Shown piece after piece: positions 9,799 through 17,911 of a DNA stretch of 64,000 nt. The translations under genes were made by a program, and so were the position numbers. Source of the stretch: an uncultured Pelagibacteraceae bacterium (GTDB taxonomy: Bacteria > Pseudomonadota > Alphaproteobacteria > Pelagibacterales > Pelagibacteraceae); the NCBI GenBank assembly GCA_902628965.1, contig CACOPB010000004.1:1-64000 (forward strand), read 5' to 3'. The notes below the pieces were generated by a model. The model made no database searches, was not told the DNA's origin, and saw only the letters and a program-made list of their open reading frames with translations. Position 1 is the first letter of the stretch; each line of letters starts with the position of its first letter.

Positions 9799-10826
9799 TG
9801 GAAGTCGAAAATGTTAATGTTAAAAATTGGAAGTCTTTAATCAAGCCATCTAAATTAGATGTTCAAATAAGTGATGACTTAACACATGCAAAAATTGTAG
9901 CTGAGCCTTTAGAAAAAGGTTACGGGTTAACTTTAGGAAATTCTTTAAGAAGAATTTTATTATCATCAATAAGAGGCGCTGCTGTAACATCTATTCAAAT
10001 TGATGGAGTTTTACATGAGTTCACTTCAATAAAAGGTGTCAGAGAAGATGTCACTGATATCGTATTGAACGTAAAATCTTTAGCATTAAAAAGTAATTCA
10101 GAGGGTACAAAAAAATTAATTTTAGATGCAAAAGGACCTGGAGAAATTAAAGCTTCAGATATAGCTCCAGTTGCAGACGTTGAAATTCTAAATCCTGATC
10201 TAGTTATTTGTAATTTAGATGAAAATACTACTTTTCATATGGAGATGAATGTTAATACAGGGAAAGGATACGTTCCTGCAGAGCTAAATAAACCTGAGGA
10301 GCCGCCATTAGGTCTTATAGCTATTGACTCACTTTATAGTCCAGTTAAAAAAGTTTCATACTCAGTAAGTACAGCTAGAGAGGGTAAAGCATTAGATTAT
10401 GATAAATTAATTATGGAAGTTGAAACTAATGGATCAATTTCAGCTGAAGATGCTGTAGCTTATTCAGCTAGAATTTTCCAAGATCAGCTTAAAATGTTCA
10501 TAAATTTTGATGAGCCTGTTGAGGCTCCTGTAAAAGAGGTTTCTACAGAGCCTGAGTTTAATAAAAACTTATTAAGAAAAGTAGATGAGTTAGAGTTATC
10601 AGTTAGATCTATGAACTGCTTAAAAAATGATAATATTATTTATATCGGTGACCTAGTTCAAAAATCAGAGGGTGAAATGTTAAGAACGCCTAATTTTGGA
10701 AGAAAATCACTAAATGAAATTAAAGAAGTTTTAACTGGTATGTCCTTATATTTAGGAATGGAAATACCTAACTGGCCACCAGACAACATTGCAGAAATGT
10801 CTAAGAAATTGGAGGAAGCAATTTAA
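9798..10826 (+). CDS. rpoA: RNA polymerase alpha subunit
   Basis: Alpha dimerises to nucleate RNA polymerase assembly and its C-terminal domain contacts promoters and regulators. The 342-residue product has the N-terminal domain with [20 protein letters not shown] and the dimerisation region, a linker near residues 240-255, and the C-terminal helix-hairpin-helix domain with [11 protein letters not shown] and [13 protein letters not shown]. It overlaps rpsK and rplQ by one base each. Confidence 0.98.
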   Translation: MEVENVNVKNWKSLIKPSKLDVQISDDLTHAKIVAEPLEKGYGLTLGNSLRRILLSSIRGAAVTSIQIDGVLHEFTSIKGVREDVTDIVLNVKSLALKSNSEGTKKLILDAKGPGEIKASDIAPVADVEILNPDLVICNLDENTTFHMEMNVNTGKGYVPAELNKPEEPPLGLIAIDSLYSPVKKVSYSVSTAREGKALDYDKLIMEVETNGSISAEDAVAYSARIFQDQLKMFINFDEPVEAPVKEVSTEPEFNKNLLRKVDELELSVRSMNCLKNDNIIYIGDLVQKSEGEMLRTPNFGRKSLNEIKEVLTGMSLYLGMEIPNWPPDNIAEMSKKLEEAI

Positions 10827-11269
10827 TGAGACATGGTTTGGCAAATAAGAAGTTAAATAGAACATCAGAGCACAGAAAAGCTCTGCTTAAGAATATGCTT
10901 AATTCTTTAATTAAGTATGAGCAGATTAGAACTACTTTGCCAAAAGCCAAATTTTTAAAACCTCAAGCGGATAAAATAATAACATTAGGTAAAAAAGAAA
11001 CTTTACAGACAACTAAAATGTTAGTTTCTAAACTACAAGATATTAAATCAGCCAATAAAGTAAAAAAAACACTTTCTAAAAGATATCAAGATAGAAAAGG
11101 TGGTTACACAAGAATAATTAAAGCTGGATTTAGATATGGAGATAATGCTCCAATGGCAATAATTGAATTTGTTGATAGAGACGTTGAAGCCAAGAGAGTT
11201 GATAAACCAAAAAAAGACATAACTAAAGAATCTCCTAAAACGGAAGAAAAAAAACAAGCTACAGCTTAA
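10826..11269 (+). CDS. rplQ: 50S ribosomal protein L17
   Basis: L17 lies near the exit tunnel on the solvent side. The core starts [20 protein letters not shown] and includes the motif [21 protein letters not shown]. It is 147 residues long because of a roughly 30-residue charged C-terminal tail (Lys/Glu/Pro/Thr). It closes the alpha operon; no obvious hairpin terminator follows before the next gene 10 bases downstream. Confidence 0.97.
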   Translation: MRHGLANKKLNRTSEHRKALLKNMLNSLIKYEQIRTTLPKAKFLKPQADKIITLGKKETLQTTKMLVSKLQDIKSANKVKKTLSKRYQDRKGGYTRIIKAGFRYGDNAPMAIIEFVDRDVEAKRVDKPKKDITKESPKTEEKKQATA

Positions 11270-11279
11270 ATCTTAAATC

Positions 11280-12197
11280 ATGAAGAAATCTTACATCGTT
11301 GATACAACGTGTAATGATATGCGTTTGGACAGATGGTTAAGATTAAAAATTGGTAAAATTCCACAAGGACTTCTTGAAAAATATTTAAGAACAGGAAAAA
11401 TAAAGCTTAATAGAAAGAAAGTTAAAAGTTCTTTTAAAGTAAAAAAGAAAGATGAAATAAATATATTTAACATCGAATTTAAAGAAACAATTCGGCAAAA
11501 AAAAATTAAGTTTTTACCATCAAAAGAAATTATAAAATCAAATGAAGATCAAATTATTGACAACAATGATAATTTTGTTGTTTTAAATAAAGCATCAGGC
11601 ATATCAGTGCAAGGTGGAACTAAATCAAAAAAAAATCTAGTTGATATTTTTGCTAAAAGCGAAATTTTTGAGGGAACAAAACCATATTCTGTTCATAGAT
11701 TGGATAAAGATACTTCTGGAGTTTTTATTATGGCCAAAAATAGAGAGAGCGCTCAATTGTTTACTTCATTATTTAGACTAAGAAAAGTACACAAAACCTA
11801 TTTAGCTATATGTCAAGGCGAAATTAATAAAAAATCTGGTGTATGGAATGATGATTTAATAAGGTATGACGGTGATAAAAAAATAGTTGAAAAAGCAAAA
11901 ACAATTTTCACAGTTATTGATAAAAATTCTGAAGCAAGTTTATTAGAATTAAAACCTATTACTGGGCGAAAACATCAGTTAAGAAAACAATTATATGCAA
12001 TTGGAAATCCTATATTTGGAGATACAAAATATAAATTATCAAATTCCAATAAAGGAATTAATAAAAATTTAATGTTACATTCATATCAAATTAAATTTAA
12101 AATTAACGACATTAAGCATACTTATTCAGCATTGTTACCTGATTATTTTAAAAAACTTTTAAAATCTAAAAGACTTAGATTTTCAAATTTGAAATAA
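11280..12197 (+). CDS. RluC/RluD-family 23S rRNA pseudouridine synthase
   Basis: Predicted to convert specific uridines in 23S rRNA to pseudouridine. The 305-residue protein has an S4-like RNA-binding domain at about residues 13-65 and the catalytic motif HRLDKDTSG at 139-147 with the nucleophilic Asp142. [15 protein letters not shown] sequence occurs as [11 protein letters not shown]. The family is certain; assignment to RluC rather than RluD or another relative rests only on general resemblance. Its 3' end overlaps the convergent lipB by 23 bases. Confidence 0.88.
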   Translation: MKKSYIVDTTCNDMRLDRWLRLKIGKIPQGLLEKYLRTGKIKLNRKKVKSSFKVKKKDEINIFNIEFKETIRQKKIKFLPSKEIIKSNEDQIIDNNDNFVVLNKASGISVQGGTKSKKNLVDIFAKSEIFEGTKPYSVHRLDKDTSGVFIMAKNRESAQLFTSLFRLRKVHKTYLAICQGEINKKSGVWNDDLIRYDGDKKIVEKAKTIFTVIDKNSEASLLELKPITGRKHQLRKQLYAIGNPIFGDTKYKLSNSNKGINKNLMLHSYQIKFKINDIKHTYSALLPDYFKKLLKSKRLRFSNLK

Positions 12198-12792
12198 AAT
12201 TTTTAATTAACACATCACTTAGATTTGAGTAATCCTGATCTAAAATATTTTTTAAATTAGTTACTCCTTTATCTGAAATACCACATGGTATAATTTTTTT
12301 ATAATTTTCTAGATCATTATTTATATTTATTGCAAAACCATGATAGGCAATCCATTTGCTTACTCTGATACCTATTGCAGCAATTTTTTTTACTTCATTA
12401 TTATATTTATGCCATATACCGATATTATCTTTATCTGGAAATGTTTCTATTTTATAAAATTTCAAAGTTTGAATTATTGTTTTTTCGATAATTGTTATAA
12501 ATTTTCTGATATCTTTTTTTTTCCTCAAATCTAAAACAAAATAACAAATTAATTGACCTGGTCCATGGTAAGTAATTTTACCACCTCTATTTGTTTCTAA
12601 TATTTTAACAGATTTATCAATAATCTCATTCTCTTTATAAGAAGTCCCTGCTGTAAAAACTTCATTATGTTCTAAAGTCCAAATTAATTCTTGCTCATTA
12701 TTTTCATATAAATCCTTTAATCTTGACTCTAGTATATCAATAGCATCAAAATAATTTACTGGTTTTATTGACTTTTTGATCTCTATGTTCAT
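12175..12792 (-). CDS. lipB: Octanoyl-ACP:protein octanoyltransferase (LipB)
   Basis: Transfers octanoate from acyl carrier protein to lipoyl domains, the first step of protein lipoylation for 2-oxoacid dehydrogenases and glycine cleavage. The 205-residue protein has [13 protein letters not shown] near residues 69-81, the catalytic Lys in [10 protein letters not shown] near 136-137, and the catalytic Cys170 in [10 protein letters not shown]. Its 3' end overlaps the pseudouridine synthase gene by 23 bases, tail to tail. Confidence 0.95.
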   Translation of the reverse strand: MNIEIKKSIKPVNYFDAIDILESRLKDLYENNEQELIWTLEHNEVFTAGTSYKENEIIDKSVKILETNRGGKITYHGPGQLICYFVLDLRKKKDIRKFITIIEKTIIQTLKFYKIETFPDKDNIGIWHKYNNEVKKIAAIGIRVSKWIAYHGFAININNDLENYKKIIPCGISDKGVTNLKNILDQDYSNLSDVLIKNFISNLKI

Positions 12793-12853
12793 TTATAATT
12801 TGTATTATCTTAATTATGTATTAATAGTGCAAATCTAAATTATAGGTAGATTT

Positions 12854-14227
12854 ATGTCTTTAACTAAAAAAACTAAAGATAAAAAAGTTAATTTTGAATT
12901 TAACAAAGAATATATAAGAGTTGTTACTAACAAAATAGCTAACAATGACGCTCAATTTATTACCAATTCATTTAATGAAATGCACCCAGCTGATGCAGCA
13001 GATATTATCGAACACCTTAGCGAAGGGGATAGAGAAAGTTTAATTAAATTAAATAATTTCAATATTGATCCGGAGGTTTTTGTTGAATTGAATGAGTCTA
13101 TTCAATCAGAAATTATTACCTATTTATCTTCAGAATCTATAGTAAGCATTCTAAAAGGTTTAGAGTCAGACGATGCTATATCTATATTAGAAAATGTTCC
13201 TGAAGAGGATAAAAATTCAATTCTCAGCTCTTTACCACCAAAAGATAGATTTGCTCTTCTAGAGAGCTTAAGCTATCCAGAAGATACTGCTGCCAGACTT
13301 ATGCAGCGTGAATTTACAGCTATACCAAGTAATTGGTCTGTAGGTCAAACAATTGACTATTTAAGAGAAAACAAAGATTTACCAGAAGAGTTTTTAGAAA
13401 TTTTTATTGTTAATGAGGATTTTAAACCAATAGGTACTGTTCCTTCATCAAGAGTTTTAACAACACCTAGAGATACTAAAATGGCAACAATTATGTCTGA
13501 ATCTCAATTATTAATTCCTGTTGAAATGGATAAAGAAGAAGTTGCCAACTTATTTGAAAATTACAATTTGAATTCAGCCGCTGTTGTGGACAAAAACAAT
13601 AAATTAGTTGGTATGATTATGAACGATGACGTTTTAACAGTCTTGAAAGAGGAAGCAGAAGAAGATGCTTTAAGATTAGCAGGGGTAGGAGATGAAGAAA
13701 TTACTGATGGAGTTGTTAAAAAAACAAAGAGAAGATTCAATTGGCTTTTGCTTAATTTATTTACTGCCTTTCTAGCAACATGGTGTATCAGTCTATTTGG
13801 AGCAACCATTGAACAAATGGTAGTATTAGCTTTCTTGATGCCTATAGTAGCTTCAATGGGCGGAAATGCTGGAATGCAAACACTTGCAGTTACTGTAAGA
13901 ACTATAGCCACAAATGATTTAACTCAAAATAATTTCTCATCTAATGTATTTAAAGAATTTTCTATTGGAATTTTAAATGGAATTATATTTGCAGCAATAA
14001 GTGCTTTTATTGTTCAGATATGGTTTCAAGATAGTATTCTTTCATTGATTATAGCAATATCAATGGTACTAACAATGATCATAGCTGGATTATTTGGTAT
14101 ATTAGTACCCTTTACCTTAAAAAAAATGAATATAGATCCAGCTATTGCTTCAAGTGTTTTTGTAACGACGATTACAGATGTAATTGGTTTTGTGTCTTTT
14201 TTAGGTGTTGGGGCGTATTTTTTATAA
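12854..14227 (+). CDS. mgtE: Magnesium transporter MgtE
   Basis: Mg2+-gated channel for magnesium uptake in the inner membrane. It has the usual order: an N-terminal superhelical domain (about residues 20-140, with MHPADAADIIEHL), two CBS domains (about 150-265) that sense cytosolic Mg2+, and a membrane domain of about five helices (290-457). The pore-lining segment MGGNAGMQTLAVTVR is present. At 457 residues it is normal length. It converges on panC with 2 bases between the stops. Confidence 0.96.
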   Translation: MSLTKKTKDKKVNFEFNKEYIRVVTNKIANNDAQFITNSFNEMHPADAADIIEHLSEGDRESLIKLNNFNIDPEVFVELNESIQSEIITYLSSESIVSILKGLESDDAISILENVPEEDKNSILSSLPPKDRFALLESLSYPEDTAARLMQREFTAIPSNWSVGQTIDYLRENKDLPEEFLEIFIVNEDFKPIGTVPSSRVLTTPRDTKMATIMSESQLLIPVEMDKEEVANLFENYNLNSAAVVDKNNKLVGMIMNDDVLTVLKEEAEEDALRLAGVGDEEITDGVVKKTKRRFNWLLLNLFTAFLATWCISLFGATIEQMVVLAFLMPIVASMGGNAGMQTLAVTVRTIATNDLTQNNFSSNVFKEFSIGILNGIIFAAISAFIVQIWFQDSILSLIIAISMVLTMIIAGLFGILVPFTLKKMNIDPAIASSVFVTTITDVIGFVSFLGVGAYFL

Positions 14228-14229
14228 AA

Positions 14230-15045
14230 TTAGATATTGTCTATCAATCTGACATTATTTATATAATAAGCAATAAATAATCTAGAATTTTTATTTGTAC
14301 TTGAAATTTTTAAATTTTTTATATTTCTTAGCTCTAAATAATCAATTTTAATTTTATAATTATTTTTTAATTCTTTTTTTTGAAGATTTAAAAAGCTCGT
14401 AACATTTTTCTTATTTTTAATATATTTTTTAATACCTGCGAGTTTTTCATAAATTTTTGCTGCTATTAGTAAATTATGCTTCTTTAAAAGAAAGTTTCTT
14501 GATGAAAGTGCTACATTATTGCTATCACGAATTGTTTTACATGGAATAACCTTAGTTTTATATTTTTTTTCTAATTTTTTTTTTACCAAATATAGTTGTT
14601 GGAAATCTTTTTCTCCCATAAATATCTTCTTAGGTTTAACAATTTGGGTTAGTTTATTCATTACATCTAAAACACCTTCAAAATGACCTTTTCTAAATTT
14701 AGCACATAAAATTTTATCTTTTTTAAGTAATGTAATTTTTGATTTTTTTTTGTCTTTGTATATGTCCTTAAATTTAGGAAGATAAACAAAATCAACTTTT
14801 TTGCTTTTTTTAAGAATTTTTAAATCTTTCATGATATTTTGTGGATAGGACTTTAAATCTTTTTTGTTATTAAATTGTTTTGGATTAACAAAAATACTTA
14901 CAATTGTTTTTTTACAAAGTTTATTTGATTTATTTATCAGTGATAAATGACCTTTATGTATTCCACCCATAGTAGGAACAAAGCCCAGGTCATTAAATGG
15001 CCTTAATGATTCAAATAATGACGTATTGTTTAATAAAATTTTCAT
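14230..15045 (-). CDS. panC: Pantothenate synthetase
   Basis: Condenses pantoate with beta-alanine using ATP to make pantothenate for CoA. I chose the start at 15045 (MKILLNNTSL) rather than an in-frame ATG ten codons upstream, because family members begin about here. The nucleotidyltransferase motif HKGH is at residues 30-33, with FVPTMGG before it. GEKDFQQ and ALSSRN follow. The usual RE(D)GLA.SSRN segment reads RDSNNVALSSRN here. The product has 271 residues. panB is not in this window. Confidence 0.93.
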   Translation of the reverse strand: MKILLNNTSLFESLRPFNDLGFVPTMGGIHKGHLSLINKSNKLCKKTIVSIFVNPKQFNNKKDLKSYPQNIMKDLKILKKSKKVDFVYLPKFKDIYKDKKKSKITLLKKDKILCAKFRKGHFEGVLDVMNKLTQIVKPKKIFMGEKDFQQLYLVKKKLEKKYKTKVIPCKTIRDSNNVALSSRNFLLKKHNLLIAAKIYEKLAGIKKYIKNKKNVTSFLNLQKKELKNNYKIKIDYLELRNIKNLKISSTNKNSRLFIAYYINNVRLIDNI

Positions 15046-15079
15046 TTGTATAAAAATATTTAATAAGTAAAACATTTAA

Positions 15080-15895
15080 ATGATTAAACAAGCAATTATT
15101 CCTTTAGCTGGACTTGGAACTCGGTTACTACCTTTAACAAGTGTTTTTGCTAAGGAACTTCTACCAATTAATGGAAGACCTGGAATTGAATATATTCTTG
15201 ATGAATGTTTTAATGCAGGTATTAAAGAGATTGTATTTATTATCTCCACTAAAAAATTAATGATTAAAAAATATTTTTATAGTGATCAATTTTATAAAAA
15301 TATTATTAAAAAAAAAAGAGATCCTAAAATAATTAATGAATATAAAAAAATACTCAAATATAAGAGTAAAATTAAGTTTGTTTTTCAAAATATTCCAAAA
15401 GGTACAGGTGATGCTGTCCTTAAAGCTCAAAAATATATTAAGAATAAATATTTTTTAATGTTGTTACCTGATGATTTAATAATTAAAAAAAATTGTTCTA
15501 AGTCAATGATTAAAGTTCATAAAAAATATCAAGCTTCAGTTATGGCATCTATGAAAGTAAAAAAAAACAATGTTTCAAGATGGGGGATATATAAAATTAA
15601 TAAAAAATTAGATAAAAGAAATTATGTTATTGATGGTGTTATTGAAAAGCCATCAATAAAAAAGGCACCATCAAACAATGCTGTTATTGGAAGATATATA
15701 TTGCCACGAACTATTTTTAAAAAAATTAAATCTCTTAAACCTGGTAAAGGTAAGGAGATACATATTACTGACGCAATACAATTATTAATAAATGATAAAG
15801 AAAAATTTGTAGCTCATAATTTTGAAGGTAAATACCTTGATTGTGGAACAATGCGTGGTTACATAAACTCATCAAAAGAATTGGGCAAGATATGA
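15080..15895 (+). CDS. galU: UTP-glucose-1-phosphate uridylyltransferase
   Basis: Makes UDP-glucose from UTP and glucose 1-phosphate. The 271-residue sequence starts with the nucleotide-binding motif AIIPLAGLGTRLLPLT, followed by KELLPINGRP, the metal-binding region MLLPDD, and VIEKPS. It is a normal short bacterial GalU. Its stop overlaps the ugd start in an ATGA arrangement, so the pair probably supplies UDP-glucuronate together. Confidence 0.96.
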   Translation: MIKQAIIPLAGLGTRLLPLTSVFAKELLPINGRPGIEYILDECFNAGIKEIVFIISTKKLMIKKYFYSDQFYKNIIKKKRDPKIINEYKKILKYKSKIKFVFQNIPKGTGDAVLKAQKYIKNKYFLMLLPDDLIIKKNCSKSMIKVHKKYQASVMASMKVKKNNVSRWGIYKINKKLDKRNYVIDGVIEKPSIKKAPSNNAVIGRYILPRTIFKKIKSLKPGKGKEIHITDAIQLLINDKEKFVAHNFEGKYLDCGTMRGYINSSKELGKI

Positions 15896-17190
15896 AATTG
15901 TGCATGATTGGTACTGGTTATGTTGGTTTAGTGAGTGGAGTCTGTTTTTCAGATTTAGGTAATGATGTAATATGTGTTGATAAAGATATTAATAAAATTA
16001 ATAATTTAAAAAATGGTATAATACCAATTTATGAACCAGGCCTAGAAGAGTTAGTTCTAAAAAATTATAAGAATAAAAGATTAAATTTCTCATCAAACAT
16101 AAAAGACTCTGTAAGAAAATCAGATATCATATTTATCTGTGTGGGGACCCCAACAAAAAAAAATGGTAATAGTGCAGATTTAAGCCAAGTATATGCTGCT
16201 GCAAAAGAAATATCTAAATCTATAAAAAAATTTAAAATTATAATTAATAAATCGACAGTACCCGTGACAACAGGTGATGAGATTGAAAAAATTATATCTA
16301 AAAGAGTAAATAAAACTTTTTTTTCAGTAGTGTCTAATCCTGAATTTTTAAGAGAAGGAGAGGCTATAAGAGATTTTATCTATCCAGATAGAGTGGTAGT
16401 TGGATCAAATGATAGTAAATCCCATAGAATATTAAAAAATTTATATTCACCATTAATATCAAAAGGTGCAAAATTTGTATCTACAAAAAGAAGAGCGGCA
16501 GAATTAATTAAATATGCTTCAAATGCTTTTTTAGCAACAAAGATTACCTTTATAAATGAAATATCAAATTTATGTGAAAAAACTGGTATAGATATTGAGG
16601 ATATCTCAATAGGAATTGGACTGGATAAAAGAATTGGTAGCAGATTTTTAAGAGCTGGACCTGCATACGGCGGGTCATGTTTTCCAAAAGATACTAAAGC
16701 TTTAGTTTCAACTGCTGATAAATTCAAAACTAATTTATCAGTCGTAAAAAGTGTTATCAGATCTAATGATTTAAGATCTGATTTATTATCAAAAAGAGTT
16801 AGTTTCATTTTGGATAACAAAATTAAAAATAAAATTGTATCCTTTTTAGGAGTAACTTTTAAACCAAATACTGATGATATGAGAGACTCGTCTAGCCTAA
16901 AATTAATCCCATTTTTATCCAAAAAAGGTGCAAAAATTAAATATTATGATCCTACTGGATTAAAAAAAGAATTTAAAAAATTTAAAAATGTTGAATTTTC
17001 TAACTCAATACAAGAATCGATCAAAGGATCAGATATTGTAATTATACATACAGAGTGGAACGATTTTAAATCAATTAATTTTAAAAAATTCTCAAAAAAT
17101 AAAAAACTTATTATTTACGATATGAGAAATATTTATTCGCCAAATAAAATTAAAAAACTAGGTTTTAAATATTTTGGTATTGGAAGATAA
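15892..17190 (+). CDS. ugd: UDP-glucose 6-dehydrogenase
   Basis: Oxidises UDP-glucose to UDP-glucuronate with two NAD+. The true start is most likely the ATG at 15892, which overlaps the galU stop (ATGA) and places the Rossmann motif GTGYVG at residues 7-12. An in-frame alternative begins 17 codons earlier inside galU. The catalytic Cys263 lies in GGSCFPKDTKAL, and KSTVPVTTGDE and NPEFLREGEA are present. The product has 432 residues. Confidence 0.96.
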   Translation: MKLCMIGTGYVGLVSGVCFSDLGNDVICVDKDINKINNLKNGIIPIYEPGLEELVLKNYKNKRLNFSSNIKDSVRKSDIIFICVGTPTKKNGNSADLSQVYAAAKEISKSIKKFKIIINKSTVPVTTGDEIEKIISKRVNKTFFSVVSNPEFLREGEAIRDFIYPDRVVVGSNDSKSHRILKNLYSPLISKGAKFVSTKRRAAELIKYASNAFLATKITFINEISNLCEKTGIDIEDISIGIGLDKRIGSRFLRAGPAYGGSCFPKDTKALVSTADKFKTNLSVVKSVIRSNDLRSDLLSKRVSFILDNKIKNKIVSFLGVTFKPNTDDMRDSSSLKLIPFLSKKGAKIKYYDPTGLKKEFKKFKNVEFSNSIQESIKGSDIVIIHTEWNDFKSINFKKFSKNKKLIIYDMRNIYSPNKIKKLGFKYFGIGR

Positions 17191-17191
17191 T

Positions 17192-17653
17192 TTAATTTAA
17201 CTCAAAAATTGCATCAACTTCAACAGACACACCAAGAGGTAAGCTATTTGTACTTACTGCTGCTCTTGTGTGCATTCCTGCTTCACCAAAAACTGAAGCA
17301 ATTAAATCAGAAGCGCCATTAATTACTTTTGGTTGGTCTGTAAAGTTATCAGTTGAATTAACAAAACCTGTTAATTTTACGCACGATTTAATTTTAGAAA
17401 GATCCCCATTACAAGCTACTTTTGCTTGAGATATAATGCTTAAACCACATCTTTCAGCTGCTTTATAACCATCATCTACAGATAGATCTTTTCCAATTTT
17501 TCCTTTTATTAATTCACCATTTTCTGAAATAGAAATTTGTCCTGAAATATAAAGTAAATTGCCAACAATTTTTGTTGCAACATATGACCCAACAGGTGGT
17601 TTAGCTTCTGGAAGTTTGATTTTTAACTCTTCAATTTTTTTTTCATAACTCAT
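17192..17653 (-). CDS. RidA / YjgF-YER057c family protein
   Basis: Members of this family hydrolyse reactive enamine/imine intermediates from PLP enzymes, though some have other roles. The 153-residue protein belongs to the longer subgroup, with SYVATKIVGNLLYISGQIS near the N-terminus and the conserved Arg in HTRAAVSTNSLPLGVSVEVDA-type sequence near residue 130. The exact substrate is unknown. It follows the small exported protein gene by 3 bases and ends 1 base from the convergent ugd stop. Confidence 0.88.
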   Translation of the reverse strand: MSYEKKIEELKIKLPEAKPPVGSYVATKIVGNLLYISGQISISENGELIKGKIGKDLSVDDGYKAAERCGLSIISQAKVACNGDLSKIKSCVKLTGFVNSTDNFTDQPKVINGASDLIASVFGEAGMHTRAAVSTNSLPLGVSVEVDAIFELN

Positions 17654-17656
17654 AAA

Positions 17657-17911
17657 TTATTCTTTCTTTTTAAGTTTATCTTTAATTTTATTTCCTATTT
17701 TTTTAGTTCCATCTTTTATTTGATTTGATTTGATTTTTACATCTTTTTTTATTTCTTTAGTTTTTTTTGTTGATATATCTTTAATATTTTCTGCAGTACA
17801 ACTTAAAAACTCCTTTGACAATTTTTTTATACCGGAACATTTTTTTTCCTCAGCTAATAAAATATTAGTAGTTATAAAATAAATTGATAAAAAAGTTGCT
17901 ATTTTTTTCAC
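17657..17911 (-). CDS. Small exported Lys-rich protein, unknown function
   Basis: I do not recognise this 84-residue protein. The first 20 residues look like a cleavable signal peptide (MKKIATFLSIYFITTNILLA, then EE). Two Cys follow, at about residues 25 and 38, and might form a periplasmic disulfide. The remainder is a Lys-rich, probably helical tail with repeated KxxKxIK-like spacing. It overlaps the topA stop by 4 bases and precedes the RidA-type gene by 3 bases, so it sits within a tight operon. Confidence 0.7.
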   Translation of the reverse strand: MKKIATFLSIYFITTNILLAEEKKCSGIKKLSKEFLSCTAENIKDISTKKTKEIKKDVKIKSNQIKDGTKKIGNKIKDKLKKKE

